A stretch of DNA of 64,000 nt from an uncultured Erythrobacter sp. (GTDB taxonomy: Bacteria; Pseudomonadota; Alphaproteobacteria; Sphingomonadales; Sphingomonadaceae): assembly GCA_947493165.1 (NCBI GenBank), contig CANLPY010000001.1, positions 806,001 through 870,000 on the forward strand, in the 5' to 3' direction. Positions 54,130-63,805 of this stretch are shown here, piece by piece; position 1 is the first letter of the stretch; each line of letters opens with the position of its first letter. Made by a program: the position numbers and the translations under genes. A model generated the notes under the pieces. It saw only the letters and a list, made by a program, of their open reading frames with translations, was not told where the DNA came from and ran no database searches.

Positions 54130-54810
54130 ATGAAATTCCAATTGCACGCCCCTTCGCCAGTCCGATCACCTATTGCTTGGTCAACTGTGCTGCTGGCGGG
54201 TATTGCGGCCCCCGTTCTCGCTATGCTGCTGCTAGTCGAAGCCACCACCCCTGTGCCCTTAAGCTTGGTTCGTGGCCCAATACTCGCCATTGGCCTGATG
54301 GGAACTGGGATGATTGCAGCGGCCGCTGCTGGACGCCTGTGGGTCGGTGTGCTCCTTGCGCTCCTCACGGGGTGTGCCCTCACCCTTCTCGCGAGCGAGC
54401 TAGGCTTGCCTCCCTTCTCACACCCGGTTTTGGCCGGAGTGGCTGCAGTCATTGCCAGCGTGAGTTTTGCCGCGCGGGGTGCGCTTTTCGCTCGTAGCGC
54501 GTCTGACAAGGGCTGGCTGGTTGCCGTACTTATTGTCGCAGGCGAGGCAGCCTTGGTTGCAACGGCCGTCATCCAACCGGAATTTTTACCAAATTGGTTA
54601 CTTGCCTTGCTGCCAGCGCAATGGGCAAGCGTAGCAATTGATACTGCGATCATCGGAACCAGCGGTCACGCGGCAATTCCAGCTTTGATTGCACTTGTAG
54701 GAACCGCGTTGGCGACACTTGTTGTTGTTTGGTTGTGGCCGCGCCGCTGGACGTACCTGATTATGTTCAGCTCGTGGCTGGGCCTCTCAGCGCTCGTTTA
54801 TAACAGTTAA
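54130..54810 (+). CDS. hypothetical multi-pass membrane protein, 226 residues
   Basis: Hydrophobic protein with about seven membrane segments, small residues dominating and few charges, ending in a W-L-W-P-R-R-W-T-Y segment. I place the start at ATG 54130 (M-K-F-Q-L-H-A-P), because the 16 codons before it look like a non-coding extension. No family is recognised. There is no clear ribosome site. Gene order gives no hint of role. Confidence 0.65.
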   Translation: MKFQLHAPSPVRSPIAWSTVLLAGIAAPVLAMLLLVEATTPVPLSLVRGPILAIGLMGTGMIAAAAAGRLWVGVLLALLTGCALTLLASELGLPPFSHPVLAGVAAVIASVSFAARGALFARSASDKGWLVAVLIVAGEAALVATAVIQPEFLPNWLLALLPAQWASVAIDTAIIGTSGHAAIPALIALVGTALATLVVVWLWPRRWTYLIMFSSWLGLSALVYNS

Positions 54811-55112
54811 AGTGCATCGCAATCGCATCAAGAGTCACTCCATCAATGAATCTGGCCGATGCAGCCGCTTTGCCGCCTGCTTCGCATTATCTCATTGAGA
54901 TCGCATTCGGTGCCATGCATCCTCCCAGGCAGGGCACTCCTCGGCTTGGCCCTACATGTTGTAAGCGTCGGCAGTGTTTTCTTCCAAGCGTTCAAAGAAC
55001 ACCCGGTTACCGCACCTTACAGCTAAGAAATTGTCGCACGAACACGGGCGGACTTGATGGTGATAATTGGCCCCACTTGTAGGCCAGTTTTATGTGCGCT
55101 AATCCGCCCCCC
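54811..55112. other. intergenic, nothing recognised
   Basis: About 300 bases between convergent genes. The frames here have no protein-like composition, and I see no repeat or convincing terminator hairpin. Confidence 0.4.
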
Positions 55113-57947
55113 TCAATCACCAATCACACTGCCCTCACCAGCCGCATTCAGACGAAAACGATGCTTGCCCGGCATTATAAGCCGCGAGCCTCCATTGCGT
55201 GTGTCTAGAGCGGTAGTGTTCTGCGGCACCTCGACATTCCAGATAATGTCACCCGCTTCGCGCTTCCATGCGCTGCGAATGGTCCCATATCCCGTCTCAA
55301 GCGAAACCTTGGCTTCATCGAGTCCTGCGGGAAATTTCGGGTCCAGAAAGAACCTTTTGTAGCCCGGAGCATCGGGGTCTGGATTGATGCCGCCGAGACC
55401 AGAATAGAACCATGCATCATAGCCGCCTTTGAACGGATGGTTCAGCGACCTTCCGGGCTCCGCTCCATCGCTGGGCAAAAAGCCTGTGATGTTTTCCCAC
55501 AATGTCGTGCCGTCCAGTGTGTCAAACAGATATGAGTAGCCTGGTGGGCCTTCGGCCTTAAACACGCCAAACGCCGTGTCACTGTAACCTGCATCGGCCA
55601 GAGCCGGGTAAAGCCATGTCTGACCCAGGGCCCCGACGGAGGCGTGTCCATCCCATTTTTCAAGAACATCCGCGTCAATCGCTGCGGCAATCGATTTTCT
55701 CTTTTGTGTAGGGGCAATGCCGAATTGCAGTGCCATCGCATTAGCCGTCTGGCTGCCGTATCCGACACGATCATTCTGATAGTAGGCGCGATTAAACGCG
55801 GCGCTGACATCGTTGAAACGCTGCTCGAACGCCTTCGCTTCGTTTTCCCGTCCAAGCTGCGCGGCCATATCGGACATTTGCTGGAACACCCGCGCCATCA
55901 GCGCTGTCGCGGTCAGATCACCCGGTGTGCTGAACGATGCGCAGCGGCCAAGCGGCCGTTCCATGCCAAGTTCCGGTAACGCGTCGCACCAGTCGCCGTA
56001 ATAATGGAACGGGTCGGTGACGCGGTCATCATCCATCGCCTTTTCAACATAGGCGACATAGTCGAGCAGGCTGTCATATTGCCGCTTGATCACCGACACA
56101 TCTCCGGTGTGAAGGAAGTGCTCCCAAGTCAGGAAGACCTCGGCTGCCGCCCAGTCGACTTTGCCCGAATGCGTCCGCCTGCCCGGTACGATGGCCGGCG
56201 AGATGAAGTCGGTGGTCCTGAAATCACCGAGATACTTTTCGAGAAACGGCCCCATGGCGAAATTGTAGCTCGCCGTCTGGATGATCGCGTGGGCATCACC
56301 GGTCCAGCCGTTGCGTTCACGGATCGGGCAGTCGGACAGGACCGAAACCATATTTGTCTCGAACGACCAGAGAGCGGTTTCATGGATACGGTTGAGCAGC
56401 GGGTCTGACGAAGAGAAATGCCCGATGCGCTCGATATCAGTCCGCGTCAGGTGTGCCGTGATGGCGTCCAGCGGAGGAGGTCCATCGATCCCGCTGATTT
56501 CCATGTAGCGAAAGCCATGCCAGGTGAATGATGGCGACCACGGGGCCTTATCCTTGCCGTCCGAGACATAGGCATCAACCTGCTTGGTGCGCGGGGCGCC
56601 GCCGCCGGATTTCATTCCTACCCTGCCATCTCCGTCGGCCCATTCGCCGTAGCGCAGCAGTACGGTTTGCCCTTCGGCAAGACCAAGGCGCGACATGTCG
56701 ATTGTCGGCAATCCGGTGAAGTTTTGCCCAAGATCGATCGTGTAGATACCCGGCTCTGGATTGAGCACGGCTTTCGGCTTCACCTCAGTAACACGGCGAA
56801 CCGGGGGCATTTCAGCTGCCACCAGCGACTGCGTAGGACTACCGTCCAACACCGCAGCATTGCGCCAGCCGCTGACCTGTTCAAGGCGGTCGTCATTCCA
56901 TCCCGCCACCTTTTCACGCGCATCGAAAAACTGGCCCGAATAGACACCGTTCTTCAGGATGGGCGACGGATGAGCGAGCCAGCTGCCATCACTAACAATG
57001 GTCTCGCTCGCGCCATCTTCATAGGTGATTTCCAACTGAGCAATCGCAGCCGGTTCGCCGTAGAACAGCTTATCCATCCCAAAGGCAGTGCGCTCTCCAT
57101 AAAAGCCGTTGCCCAGATGAACACCAACGACCTGTTGACCCTGCCCGATCAAATCTGTGACATCATCAACATCGTAATAGATCCGCTTGTCGAAATCAGT
57201 CTGCGCCGGGTTCAGGATACGGTCACCGATCTTCTCTCCATTTAAGAAGAACTCTGAATACCCGGCTGAGGTAGAATAAAGCAGCGCTGACTTGATCGGC
57301 TTGTCGACAGCGAATGACTTGCGGAAATACGTCGCGGGCCGCACATCGCGCAGGCGGCGTTTGGTGTCAGCTACGGTCTCGGCATTCTTGAATTGAGGGT
57401 CTGCCGCCGTCGCTTCGAGCCACCGCGCCATTCCCGCCGTCTCGCCCGCAGCCCGAAAGATCGGGCTGGTGATCCATCCGGCGCGCCAATCGGTCGGCCC
57501 CAGCAATGCCATGCGCCAGCTTTGCACTTCGCTCCATGGGCCTGGGCGATCCTCGCCTTCGGCCCAAACCCGCACTCGCCAAAAGGCTTGCCCGCGCGAC
57601 TGCAAGGCTTCACCGCGATACTGTATCGCGACGGAGCGTCCATCTTCTACCCGACCACTCGACCATAGATCTGGAGCCCCAGAGCTAAGCAGTTCTGCAG
57701 AAGACGCGGCTTCAATCTCGAAAGCAGCCTGACTATCGACAGCGCTGCGCCAGGACAATCGAGGAACCACGCGACCGACCCCAATGGGATTGATCTGACC
57801 TTCGACTTTCAGGAGATATGGAACTGTGTTCGCAAACTCGCGCTCTGACGGAGGAATAACGCCCTGTTGCTCAAACGAAACTGAGCAAGCCGCGGTTGAA
57901 AAACATGCGGCGGTCACCGCAATAGTGCGCAATATTCCGCCAATCAC
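55113..57947 (-). CDS. alpha-L-rhamnosidase (GH78)
   Basis: Removes terminal alpha-L-rhamnose from glycans. 944 residues with an N-terminal export signal ending T-A-A-C-S (possible lipoprotein). Then come the rhamnosidase N-terminal beta domains (Y-S-E-F-F-L-N-G-E-K-I-G near residue 230) and the (alpha/alpha)6 catalytic barrel with S-D-C-P-I-R-E-R-N-G-W-T-G-D-A-H near residue 545, whose acidic residues match the GH78 active site. C-terminal beta domain. Convergent or head-to-tail with sulfatases that could strip its sulfated substrate. Confidence 0.94.
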   Translation of the reverse strand: MIGGILRTIAVTAACFSTAACSVSFEQQGVIPPSEREFANTVPYLLKVEGQINPIGVGRVVPRLSWRSAVDSQAAFEIEAASSAELLSSGAPDLWSSGRVEDGRSVAIQYRGEALQSRGQAFWRVRVWAEGEDRPGPWSEVQSWRMALLGPTDWRAGWITSPIFRAAGETAGMARWLEATAADPQFKNAETVADTKRRLRDVRPATYFRKSFAVDKPIKSALLYSTSAGYSEFFLNGEKIGDRILNPAQTDFDKRIYYDVDDVTDLIGQGQQVVGVHLGNGFYGERTAFGMDKLFYGEPAAIAQLEITYEDGASETIVSDGSWLAHPSPILKNGVYSGQFFDAREKVAGWNDDRLEQVSGWRNAAVLDGSPTQSLVAAEMPPVRRVTEVKPKAVLNPEPGIYTIDLGQNFTGLPTIDMSRLGLAEGQTVLLRYGEWADGDGRVGMKSGGGAPRTKQVDAYVSDGKDKAPWSPSFTWHGFRYMEISGIDGPPPLDAITAHLTRTDIERIGHFSSSDPLLNRIHETALWSFETNMVSVLSDCPIRERNGWTGDAHAIIQTASYNFAMGPFLEKYLGDFRTTDFISPAIVPGRRTHSGKVDWAAAEVFLTWEHFLHTGDVSVIKRQYDSLLDYVAYVEKAMDDDRVTDPFHYYGDWCDALPELGMERPLGRCASFSTPGDLTATALMARVFQQMSDMAAQLGRENEAKAFEQRFNDVSAAFNRAYYQNDRVGYGSQTANAMALQFGIAPTQKRKSIAAAIDADVLEKWDGHASVGALGQTWLYPALADAGYSDTAFGVFKAEGPPGYSYLFDTLDGTTLWENITGFLPSDGAEPGRSLNHPFKGGYDAWFYSGLGGINPDPDAPGYKRFFLDPKFPAGLDEAKVSLETGYGTIRSAWKREAGDIIWNVEVPQNTTALDTRNGGSRLIMPGKHRFRLNAAGEGSVIGD

Positions 57948-58104
57948 AATCCACCCCTCAATTCATAACAATCTTTATTGATCAAATATACGCAATTTAA
58001 ATCATTTCCTAGTGTGGGATTAGCCTTCAAATTTACAGGCGGACTTAAATGCAGGTCAAAATCGGCGGGTGCGCCACATCGAATCCGGGTCAAAGGATGG
58101 ATCG

Positions 58105-59784
58105 CTAACAAGCTTCAAGCCGTGCAGGATCGACATCAGCTGCCAAAGAAGGCCGATACCCGTAACGGACCGCTCTCGCCTTGAAAGGCTCAGCCGCGTC
58201 AATGGGCTGCGCATAAAGCAATGCTTGACCATCAGGTCCGCCATAACCAATTGACGCGCCTATTGTTGCAGAGCCAAGCAAGACCTTGCCGCCCACGTTC
58301 GTGCAGGCCGTCACGCTTGCTGTTTGCGGTTGCAAGCCATTGGGCCAGATACGCGCGACCAGTTCGCGCTCTGGGATGCGCCCCATATCGCCGCTCTCTT
58401 CGATCCATGCCTCCAGACGGGCTGATAGGCGGCTCTGGATGTCTGCATATCCAGGATCGCCAGCAAGATTGCGTACTTCATCGGGGTCAGCCTGAGTGTC
58501 GAATAGGAATTCGCGTGGGGCCGCGCCCTCCAGATAGGAGGCCTGCAACGGTGTAAGACCACCATCTGCGTGGAGACGCCGCAGCTCGCGCATGATCGGA
58601 TTGACGTTCTGATAGCCAAGCGAGGGGATCACTGGCTTATCGCTGAAATAGCGAATGTAGTGCCAGCGCTCCTCCCGAACACCGCGAAACCTTTGCGGCA
58701 CTTCGTCAAATCGGTCACCGGCCATAAAGATTGCGTCAGGCGCCGGATCATCGAACAGACGGCGACCCTGAATATACTCTGGAATAGTTACGCCCGCCCA
58801 ATCCAGAATGGTGGGGGCCAGATCGACGAAACTGACCAGATCGCCGCGCTGCGTCCCTGCCCCAAAACCATCGGGAAATCGCACCAGCAGAGGCACATGC
58901 GTGCCGCTGTCAAAAATGGTCCGCTTGTGACGCGGCAGGCCGTCACCATGGTCTGTTGTGAAGATGATGATACTGTCTGCAAAGCGCCCTTCATCCTCCA
59001 GCCGATCCAGCAGAGCGCCAACCTGCCCATCCATCACTCTGATATTGTCATAAAACCGGGCAAGGTTGGCGCGAACCGCAGGAGTGTCCGGCCAATAAGG
59101 CGGAATCTCGACGCTGGCGGGATCAGTAAGTGCGAAATTCTTGCCCGCATCAATCTGCGCATTCAGCGGATTGCGCCGCGCCACAACCGGATGCAGCGCA
59201 AGGTCCGTGTCAGGCGGCCAGGTGCGCCCTTCATGCGTGACTTCGTGGTTGATCATCGCAAAGAACGGTTGGCCGGGTGCACGCTCGTTCCAATCCGCCC
59301 CTTTTGTGTTGCGATCCCACACAGTGAAGGCATTCCCGAACTGATAGTCGGTCTTGAAGTCATTGATGGTGAAATATCCCGACGCGCGCAAAAGCTCGGG
59401 AAAAGCTTTCACATCAGGCGGAGGAACCGCGCGATAGGGCGCGCCTTCATCCATATTCTCGCCGTAGCTGGATGTACGCATATTGTGCGCCCCGATCGTG
59501 GTCTGATGCGCGCCGGTGATCAGCGCCGCACGCGATGGCGAACACACGCCCGCTGTGGTGAACGCCCGATTGAATTGCACACTCTGCGATGCGAACCGAT
59601 CAAGGTTGGGGGTAATCGCCACAGCGTCACCCATAAAGCCAACGCGAGGCCCTAAGTCCTCTGCCGTGATCAGTATGATATTGGGACGATCAGGCATCAC
59701 CGTCGGACTTAAACTCGATACGGGAGTGGAAGGCGCACAGGCTTGCACGAACATAATGGCGATCAAAAAAGGCAGGATTCTCAT
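58105..59784 (-). CDS. lipoprotein sulfatase (formylglycine type)
   Basis: 559 residues. Lipobox V-Q-A-C with Cys16, so probably anchored in the outer membrane or periplasm. The sulfatase motif C-S-P-S-R at Cys81 is the site of conversion to formylglycine; metal-site residues follow P-N-I-I-L-I-T-A-E-D near residue 36. It begins M-R-I-L with a clean signal. Next to the rhamnosidase and divergent from a second sulfatase, it fits a pathway that desulfates a polysaccharide, possibly ulvan. Confidence 0.93.
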   Translation of the reverse strand: MRILPFLIAIMFVQACAPSTPVSSLSPTVMPDRPNIILITAEDLGPRVGFMGDAVAITPNLDRFASQSVQFNRAFTTAGVCSPSRAALITGAHQTTIGAHNMRTSSYGENMDEGAPYRAVPPPDVKAFPELLRASGYFTINDFKTDYQFGNAFTVWDRNTKGADWNERAPGQPFFAMINHEVTHEGRTWPPDTDLALHPVVARRNPLNAQIDAGKNFALTDPASVEIPPYWPDTPAVRANLARFYDNIRVMDGQVGALLDRLEDEGRFADSIIIFTTDHGDGLPRHKRTIFDSGTHVPLLVRFPDGFGAGTQRGDLVSFVDLAPTILDWAGVTIPEYIQGRRLFDDPAPDAIFMAGDRFDEVPQRFRGVREERWHYIRYFSDKPVIPSLGYQNVNPIMRELRRLHADGGLTPLQASYLEGAAPREFLFDTQADPDEVRNLAGDPGYADIQSRLSARLEAWIEESGDMGRIPERELVARIWPNGLQPQTASVTACTNVGGKVLLGSATIGASIGYGGPDGQALLYAQPIDAAEPFKARAVRYGYRPSLAADVDPARLEAC

Positions 59785-60001
59785 GGTCGCAGCTTAGCAA
59801 CGACTTGCCATAATGCCAGCACTTGTGATCAATACCACGCAAAATCAATCATAGGTGCTGGCAGTAATCGGATACGCAAGATACAGTTCTTCCAGCCAAA
59901 GCGCCTTTTCCCCACCAAGGTAGAGACACATGCATCACGCGATACGAACACTTGGCCTGAAACAGATCGGCGCATCCCAATGGGAGGCGTCAGCTCGCTC
60001 G

Positions 60002-62059
60002 ATGCCTGCGCGTGCGTTGCTGGTATTGTTCGCGATATTGCTGAGCGGATGCACCGGCTCAAACGGCACGTCTTCTCGGGCCGCACTGCCTATGGCGGCC
60101 CACTCTCAGCCCAACATCGTGATGATCGTGATTGATGATCTTGGTTGGGCAGATGTTGGATACAATCAGACGACCGAACTGCTGGAGACGCCGAACATCG
60201 ATAGGCTCGCTCAGCAGAGTATGCGGTTTGATAACGCCTATGCCGGGGCGGCCAATTGCGCGCCGAGCCGCGCGGTCTTGATGTCGGGCCAATACGGTCC
60301 GCGCCACGGTATCTACACCGTTTCCCCGTCCGCACGCGGCGAGGCAAAGGCGCGCAAGCTGATCCCTATCCGCAATGAGCGCGGGCTCAAGCCTGAAGTC
60401 ATCACGCTTGCCGAAACGCTTAAGACCGCTGGATATTCCACCGGCCATTTCGGCAAATGGCATCTGGGCGCTGATCCTGACACCCAAGGATTTGATCACA
60501 ATGTCGCGGGCAGCGGTATGGGAATGACGCGGCATTATTTCAGCCCTTACAAACTGCAAAACATCGTCGATGGACCGCCGGACGAGTATCTTACAGACAG
60601 GCTGACCGATGAAGTGATCGATTGGGTAAAAGCGGAAAAAGACGCGCCCTTCTTTGCCTATGTCCCCTATTACACTGTGCACACACCGTTTCAGGCCCCT
60701 GCCGAAATCGTCGCAAAATACCGTGCAAAGGGCATCAAGAGCGACGCCGAGGCGACCTATGCCGCGATGGTGGAAAAGATGGACGCCAGCGTCGGGCGGA
60801 TTTTGGCGACGCTCGATGAAGAAGGCTTGGCGCGCGACACCATCGTCATCTTTACATCGGACAATGGCGGCTATCGTATGCCCTCCTTCCCCTCACCCAT
60901 TCGGGCGGGCAAAGGGTCATATTACGAGGGCGGCCTTCGCGTACCCTTGGTGGTGCGTTGGCCTGACAAGATTGCGCCCGGCGTCAACAAAACGCCATTT
61001 ATCAATGCTGATTTCTATCCAACCTTGATGAATTTGGCTCAGGCCGAGCGGCCTGATCAGGTGCTCGACGGGATGGATCTGAGCGGGCTGTTGCTGGGCG
61101 ATACGGCCATCGGAAGCCGCGATCTGTTCTGGCATTTCCCGGTCTATCTCCAAGCGCACAACGGCTCCACCGATCAAGCACAAGATCCGCTTTTCCGCAC
61201 CCGCCCCGGAACCGCCATGCGCAGCGGCGACTGGAAGCTCATCCACTATTTCGAGAATGATGATTATGAGTTGTATGATCTCTCCACAGATGTGGGTGAG
61301 CGCACCAATTTGGCTGAAGCAAAGCCGGTCGTGCTGCGCGCCTTGCAACAAAAGATGGAAGCCTGGCGCAAGGATACCGGTGCGGACATCCCAGCCCAGC
61401 TCAATCCGGAATACGATGCGAGCGTGAACCAGCGGCTGATCGCACAGAGCACTCCAAATTGGATATCGCTGTTTGATGGAGAAAGCCTGGCCGGATGGCG
61501 CATTCACGGCGGCGCACACCAATTCTCTGTCGATGATGGCGTGATAACCGGCATAGCAATTGCGGGCGAACCCAACGCTTTTCTCGTCACCGAGGCAACT
61601 TATTCCGATTTTATCCTCGAAGCGGATTTCCTGTCCGATGGATCGATGAATTCCGGCATCATCTTTCGCGCAGATTATGATCCGGAATACCGCGAAGGGC
61701 GACTGTTCGGATATCAGGCTGATATCGATCCCAGCCCACGCGGCTGGACCGGCGGTTTGTTTGAAGAGGCTCTGCGCGGCTGGCTGGTCCCGCTTGAAGA
61801 TGGCGATCCCTGCAAGACCAGCTTTCGGCGAGGGGAATGGAACACGATGCGCATCGAAGCGGTCGGCACTGATCTGCGTATCTTTCTGAACGGGGTGGGC
61901 TGTGTGCGCACGTCCGAGGATAATTTGACGGGCGGCGTGATTGGATTACAAGTCCACAGCGTTCGGCCGGGCAGCCGCATGGGCAAACCCGGTGACTGGG
62001 TTTCGTTCAGAAATATCCGCATTCTGACCGATCAGCCCAAGCGTTTCCGCCTGCGCTGA
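60002..62059 (+). CDS. lipoprotein sulfatase fused to DUF1080 (3-keto-disaccharide hydrolase) domain
   Basis: 685 residues from ATG 60002, chosen because it gives a lipobox L-S-G-C with Cys17; GGGAGG lies 14 bases upstream. Residues about 38-460 are an arylsulfatase-type domain with formylglycine motif C-A-P-S-R (Cys86), metal residues I-D-D-L-G-W and H-F-G-K-W-H-L-G. Residues about 485-680 are a DUF1080 domain with L-F-D-G-E-S-L-A-G-W, M-N-S-G-I-I-F-R, G-Y-Q-A-D-I and F-R-N-I-R-I. DUF1080 enzymes are known to cleave 3-keto-glycosides, which a neighbouring GMC oxidoreductase could make. A bifunctional enzyme is inferred. Confidence 0.93.
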   Translation: MPARALLVLFAILLSGCTGSNGTSSRAALPMAAHSQPNIVMIVIDDLGWADVGYNQTTELLETPNIDRLAQQSMRFDNAYAGAANCAPSRAVLMSGQYGPRHGIYTVSPSARGEAKARKLIPIRNERGLKPEVITLAETLKTAGYSTGHFGKWHLGADPDTQGFDHNVAGSGMGMTRHYFSPYKLQNIVDGPPDEYLTDRLTDEVIDWVKAEKDAPFFAYVPYYTVHTPFQAPAEIVAKYRAKGIKSDAEATYAAMVEKMDASVGRILATLDEEGLARDTIVIFTSDNGGYRMPSFPSPIRAGKGSYYEGGLRVPLVVRWPDKIAPGVNKTPFINADFYPTLMNLAQAERPDQVLDGMDLSGLLLGDTAIGSRDLFWHFPVYLQAHNGSTDQAQDPLFRTRPGTAMRSGDWKLIHYFENDDYELYDLSTDVGERTNLAEAKPVVLRALQQKMEAWRKDTGADIPAQLNPEYDASVNQRLIAQSTPNWISLFDGESLAGWRIHGGAHQFSVDDGVITGIAIAGEPNAFLVTEATYSDFILEADFLSDGSMNSGIIFRADYDPEYREGRLFGYQADIDPSPRGWTGGLFEEALRGWLVPLEDGDPCKTSFRRGEWNTMRIEAVGTDLRIFLNGVGCVRTSEDNLTGGVIGLQVHSVRPGSRMGKPGDWVSFRNIRILTDQPKRFRLR

Positions 62060-62074
62060 TTGACGGATAGAAGC

Positions 62075-63805
62075 CTATAGCTTGCCTTCTTGCAGCAGGT
62101 CCGCTGCATGATGCGCGGCCCGCGCGGATAGCGCCATATAAGTCAGGGATGGATTGGCAGTTCCGCATGACGCCATAACCGCACCGTCGCTTACAAAAAG
62201 GTTCGCAATGTCGTGGGTCTGGCACATGCCATTGACGACGGATGATCGCGGGTCCGCCCCCATACACGCCCCGCCCATTTCATGCGTCCGCTCGCCCAGC
62301 ATGACAAACGCGTCTGGCTCAGGCGCGATCTCGCGCACATTGACGCAGCCGCCCGCCGTCAGCAAATCGACCGCATCTTTCGCGCCCTGCGCGCGCATCT
62401 TCTTCTCATTATCCCGGCCTTCACAATCCATGTGAAGCAGCGGAATGCCGAACTTGTCCGTCTTGGTTTTGTGCAACGAAGCCCGGTTGTCCTCATACGG
62501 CAACATCTCGCCATACATGAACAGGCTCATCCGCCAGCGAGGACCTTTTTGCCCTTTCTGCCGCAGCTCTTCGCCAATGCCAGGGCCGTTCGCGCCGGGC
62601 TTTTCGTTCTTGCGTTGCTGCGCACTGCCTTGAAAACCGAAACCGCGCAGGAAGTCTGCGTCACCTAACTGCTCATGCCGGTAATTGGGCACGTAAATGC
62701 CCACTGGCCTACGCCCGAACGCATAACGATCATCAAGGCCGGGCACATCACCCGAAGCGCCTGATCCGCCAAAGTGATCCATGATATACGCGCCTAGCAT
62801 CCCGCTGCTGTTGGCGAGGCCACTGGGATGCTGCGCCCCTTGCGAATTCATCAACAGGTGAACCGAATTGAGTGATCCAGCGTTCAGGAAAACGATTTTG
62901 CCCGAATATGTCTCCCGCGAGCCATCAACCGACTGGATAGCGCGCACGCCTGTCACTTTGCGCTGCTTCGCATCATAGACGACCGATTCAACTGTCGCAT
63001 CCGTTACAACGGTGAGATTTCCTGTAAGACGTGCCGCAGGAAGCGTGGCGGATAGCGACGAAAAATAGGCTCCGTATGCGCACCCGCTGGAACAGCGACT
63101 GCGCGCTTGGCAAACACCGCGTCCAAAAGCATTTGATGGTTCGTGATCTTCGGTAAGATTGGCACAGCGCCCGATAATCATGGGCCGATCGGGTCGCTCT
63201 TTGCGCAGGTTCGCCGCGATCTGGTCTTCCGCTGCACTCATGCCCCATGGTTTCAGAAATTCGCCATCGGGCAGACTGTCAATGCCATCGGCATTGCCCG
63301 AAATACCAGCGAACGCTTCTACCTTGGAATACCAAGGGGCAAGGTCTTCATAGCCGATGGGCCAAGGAGAGCCGTGACCATCCTTGCGATTGGCGTCGAA
63401 GTCCTTTTGACTCCAGCGGTAACACTGGCGCGCCCATGTCAGCGAGCGCCCGCCAAGCTGATATCCGCGCGTCCACATGAACGGGCGATCTTCGGGAAAG
63501 CTATAAGGATGCTCAGCATCGTCGACAAAGAACTGGCGGTGTTCGTTCCGGTAAATATGCCGTTTTCGCCGCAGCATTTCATACCGGTCATTCTCCGCGA
63601 GATAATCGGGGACCATGCCGCGATATTCCAGCTCCCACGGGGCCTCAAAATCGGTGTATTCCGCGCTGGGATGATCGAGATTGCGCCCGCGTTCAAGAAC
63701 CAGAACTTTAAGACCCCGCTCACACAATTCCTTTGCGACCCACCCGCCAGTGATACCTGAGCCGACAACAATCGCGTCGAAATCTGTATCTGCCTGAGCG
63801 CTCAT
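62075..63805 (-). CDS. GMC family oxidoreductase
   Basis: 576-residue FAD enzyme. V-V-G-S-G-I-T-G-G near residue 13 and V-L-V-L-E-R-G form the FAD fold. The C-terminal half has H-E-M-G-G-A-C-M-G and the family's closing S-D-G-A-V-M-A-S-C-G-T-A-N-P. The Cys-rich R-C-S-S-G-C-A-Y-G-A-Y near residue 240 is typical of the sugar and gluconate dehydrogenase-like group. It starts overlapping the stop of a gluconate-2-dehydrogenase-subunit-3-like gene (ATGA). Such pairs act as glycoside 3-dehydrogenases in known systems, so it may oxidise sugars at C3. Confidence 0.92.
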   Translation of the reverse strand: MSAQADTDFDAIVVGSGITGGWVAKELCERGLKVLVLERGRNLDHPSAEYTDFEAPWELEYRGMVPDYLAENDRYEMLRRKRHIYRNEHRQFFVDDAEHPYSFPEDRPFMWTRGYQLGGRSLTWARQCYRWSQKDFDANRKDGHGSPWPIGYEDLAPWYSKVEAFAGISGNADGIDSLPDGEFLKPWGMSAAEDQIAANLRKERPDRPMIIGRCANLTEDHEPSNAFGRGVCQARSRCSSGCAYGAYFSSLSATLPAARLTGNLTVVTDATVESVVYDAKQRKVTGVRAIQSVDGSRETYSGKIVFLNAGSLNSVHLLMNSQGAQHPSGLANSSGMLGAYIMDHFGGSGASGDVPGLDDRYAFGRRPVGIYVPNYRHEQLGDADFLRGFGFQGSAQQRKNEKPGANGPGIGEELRQKGQKGPRWRMSLFMYGEMLPYEDNRASLHKTKTDKFGIPLLHMDCEGRDNEKKMRAQGAKDAVDLLTAGGCVNVREIAPEPDAFVMLGERTHEMGGACMGADPRSSVVNGMCQTHDIANLFVSDGAVMASCGTANPSLTYMALSARAAHHAADLLQEGKL

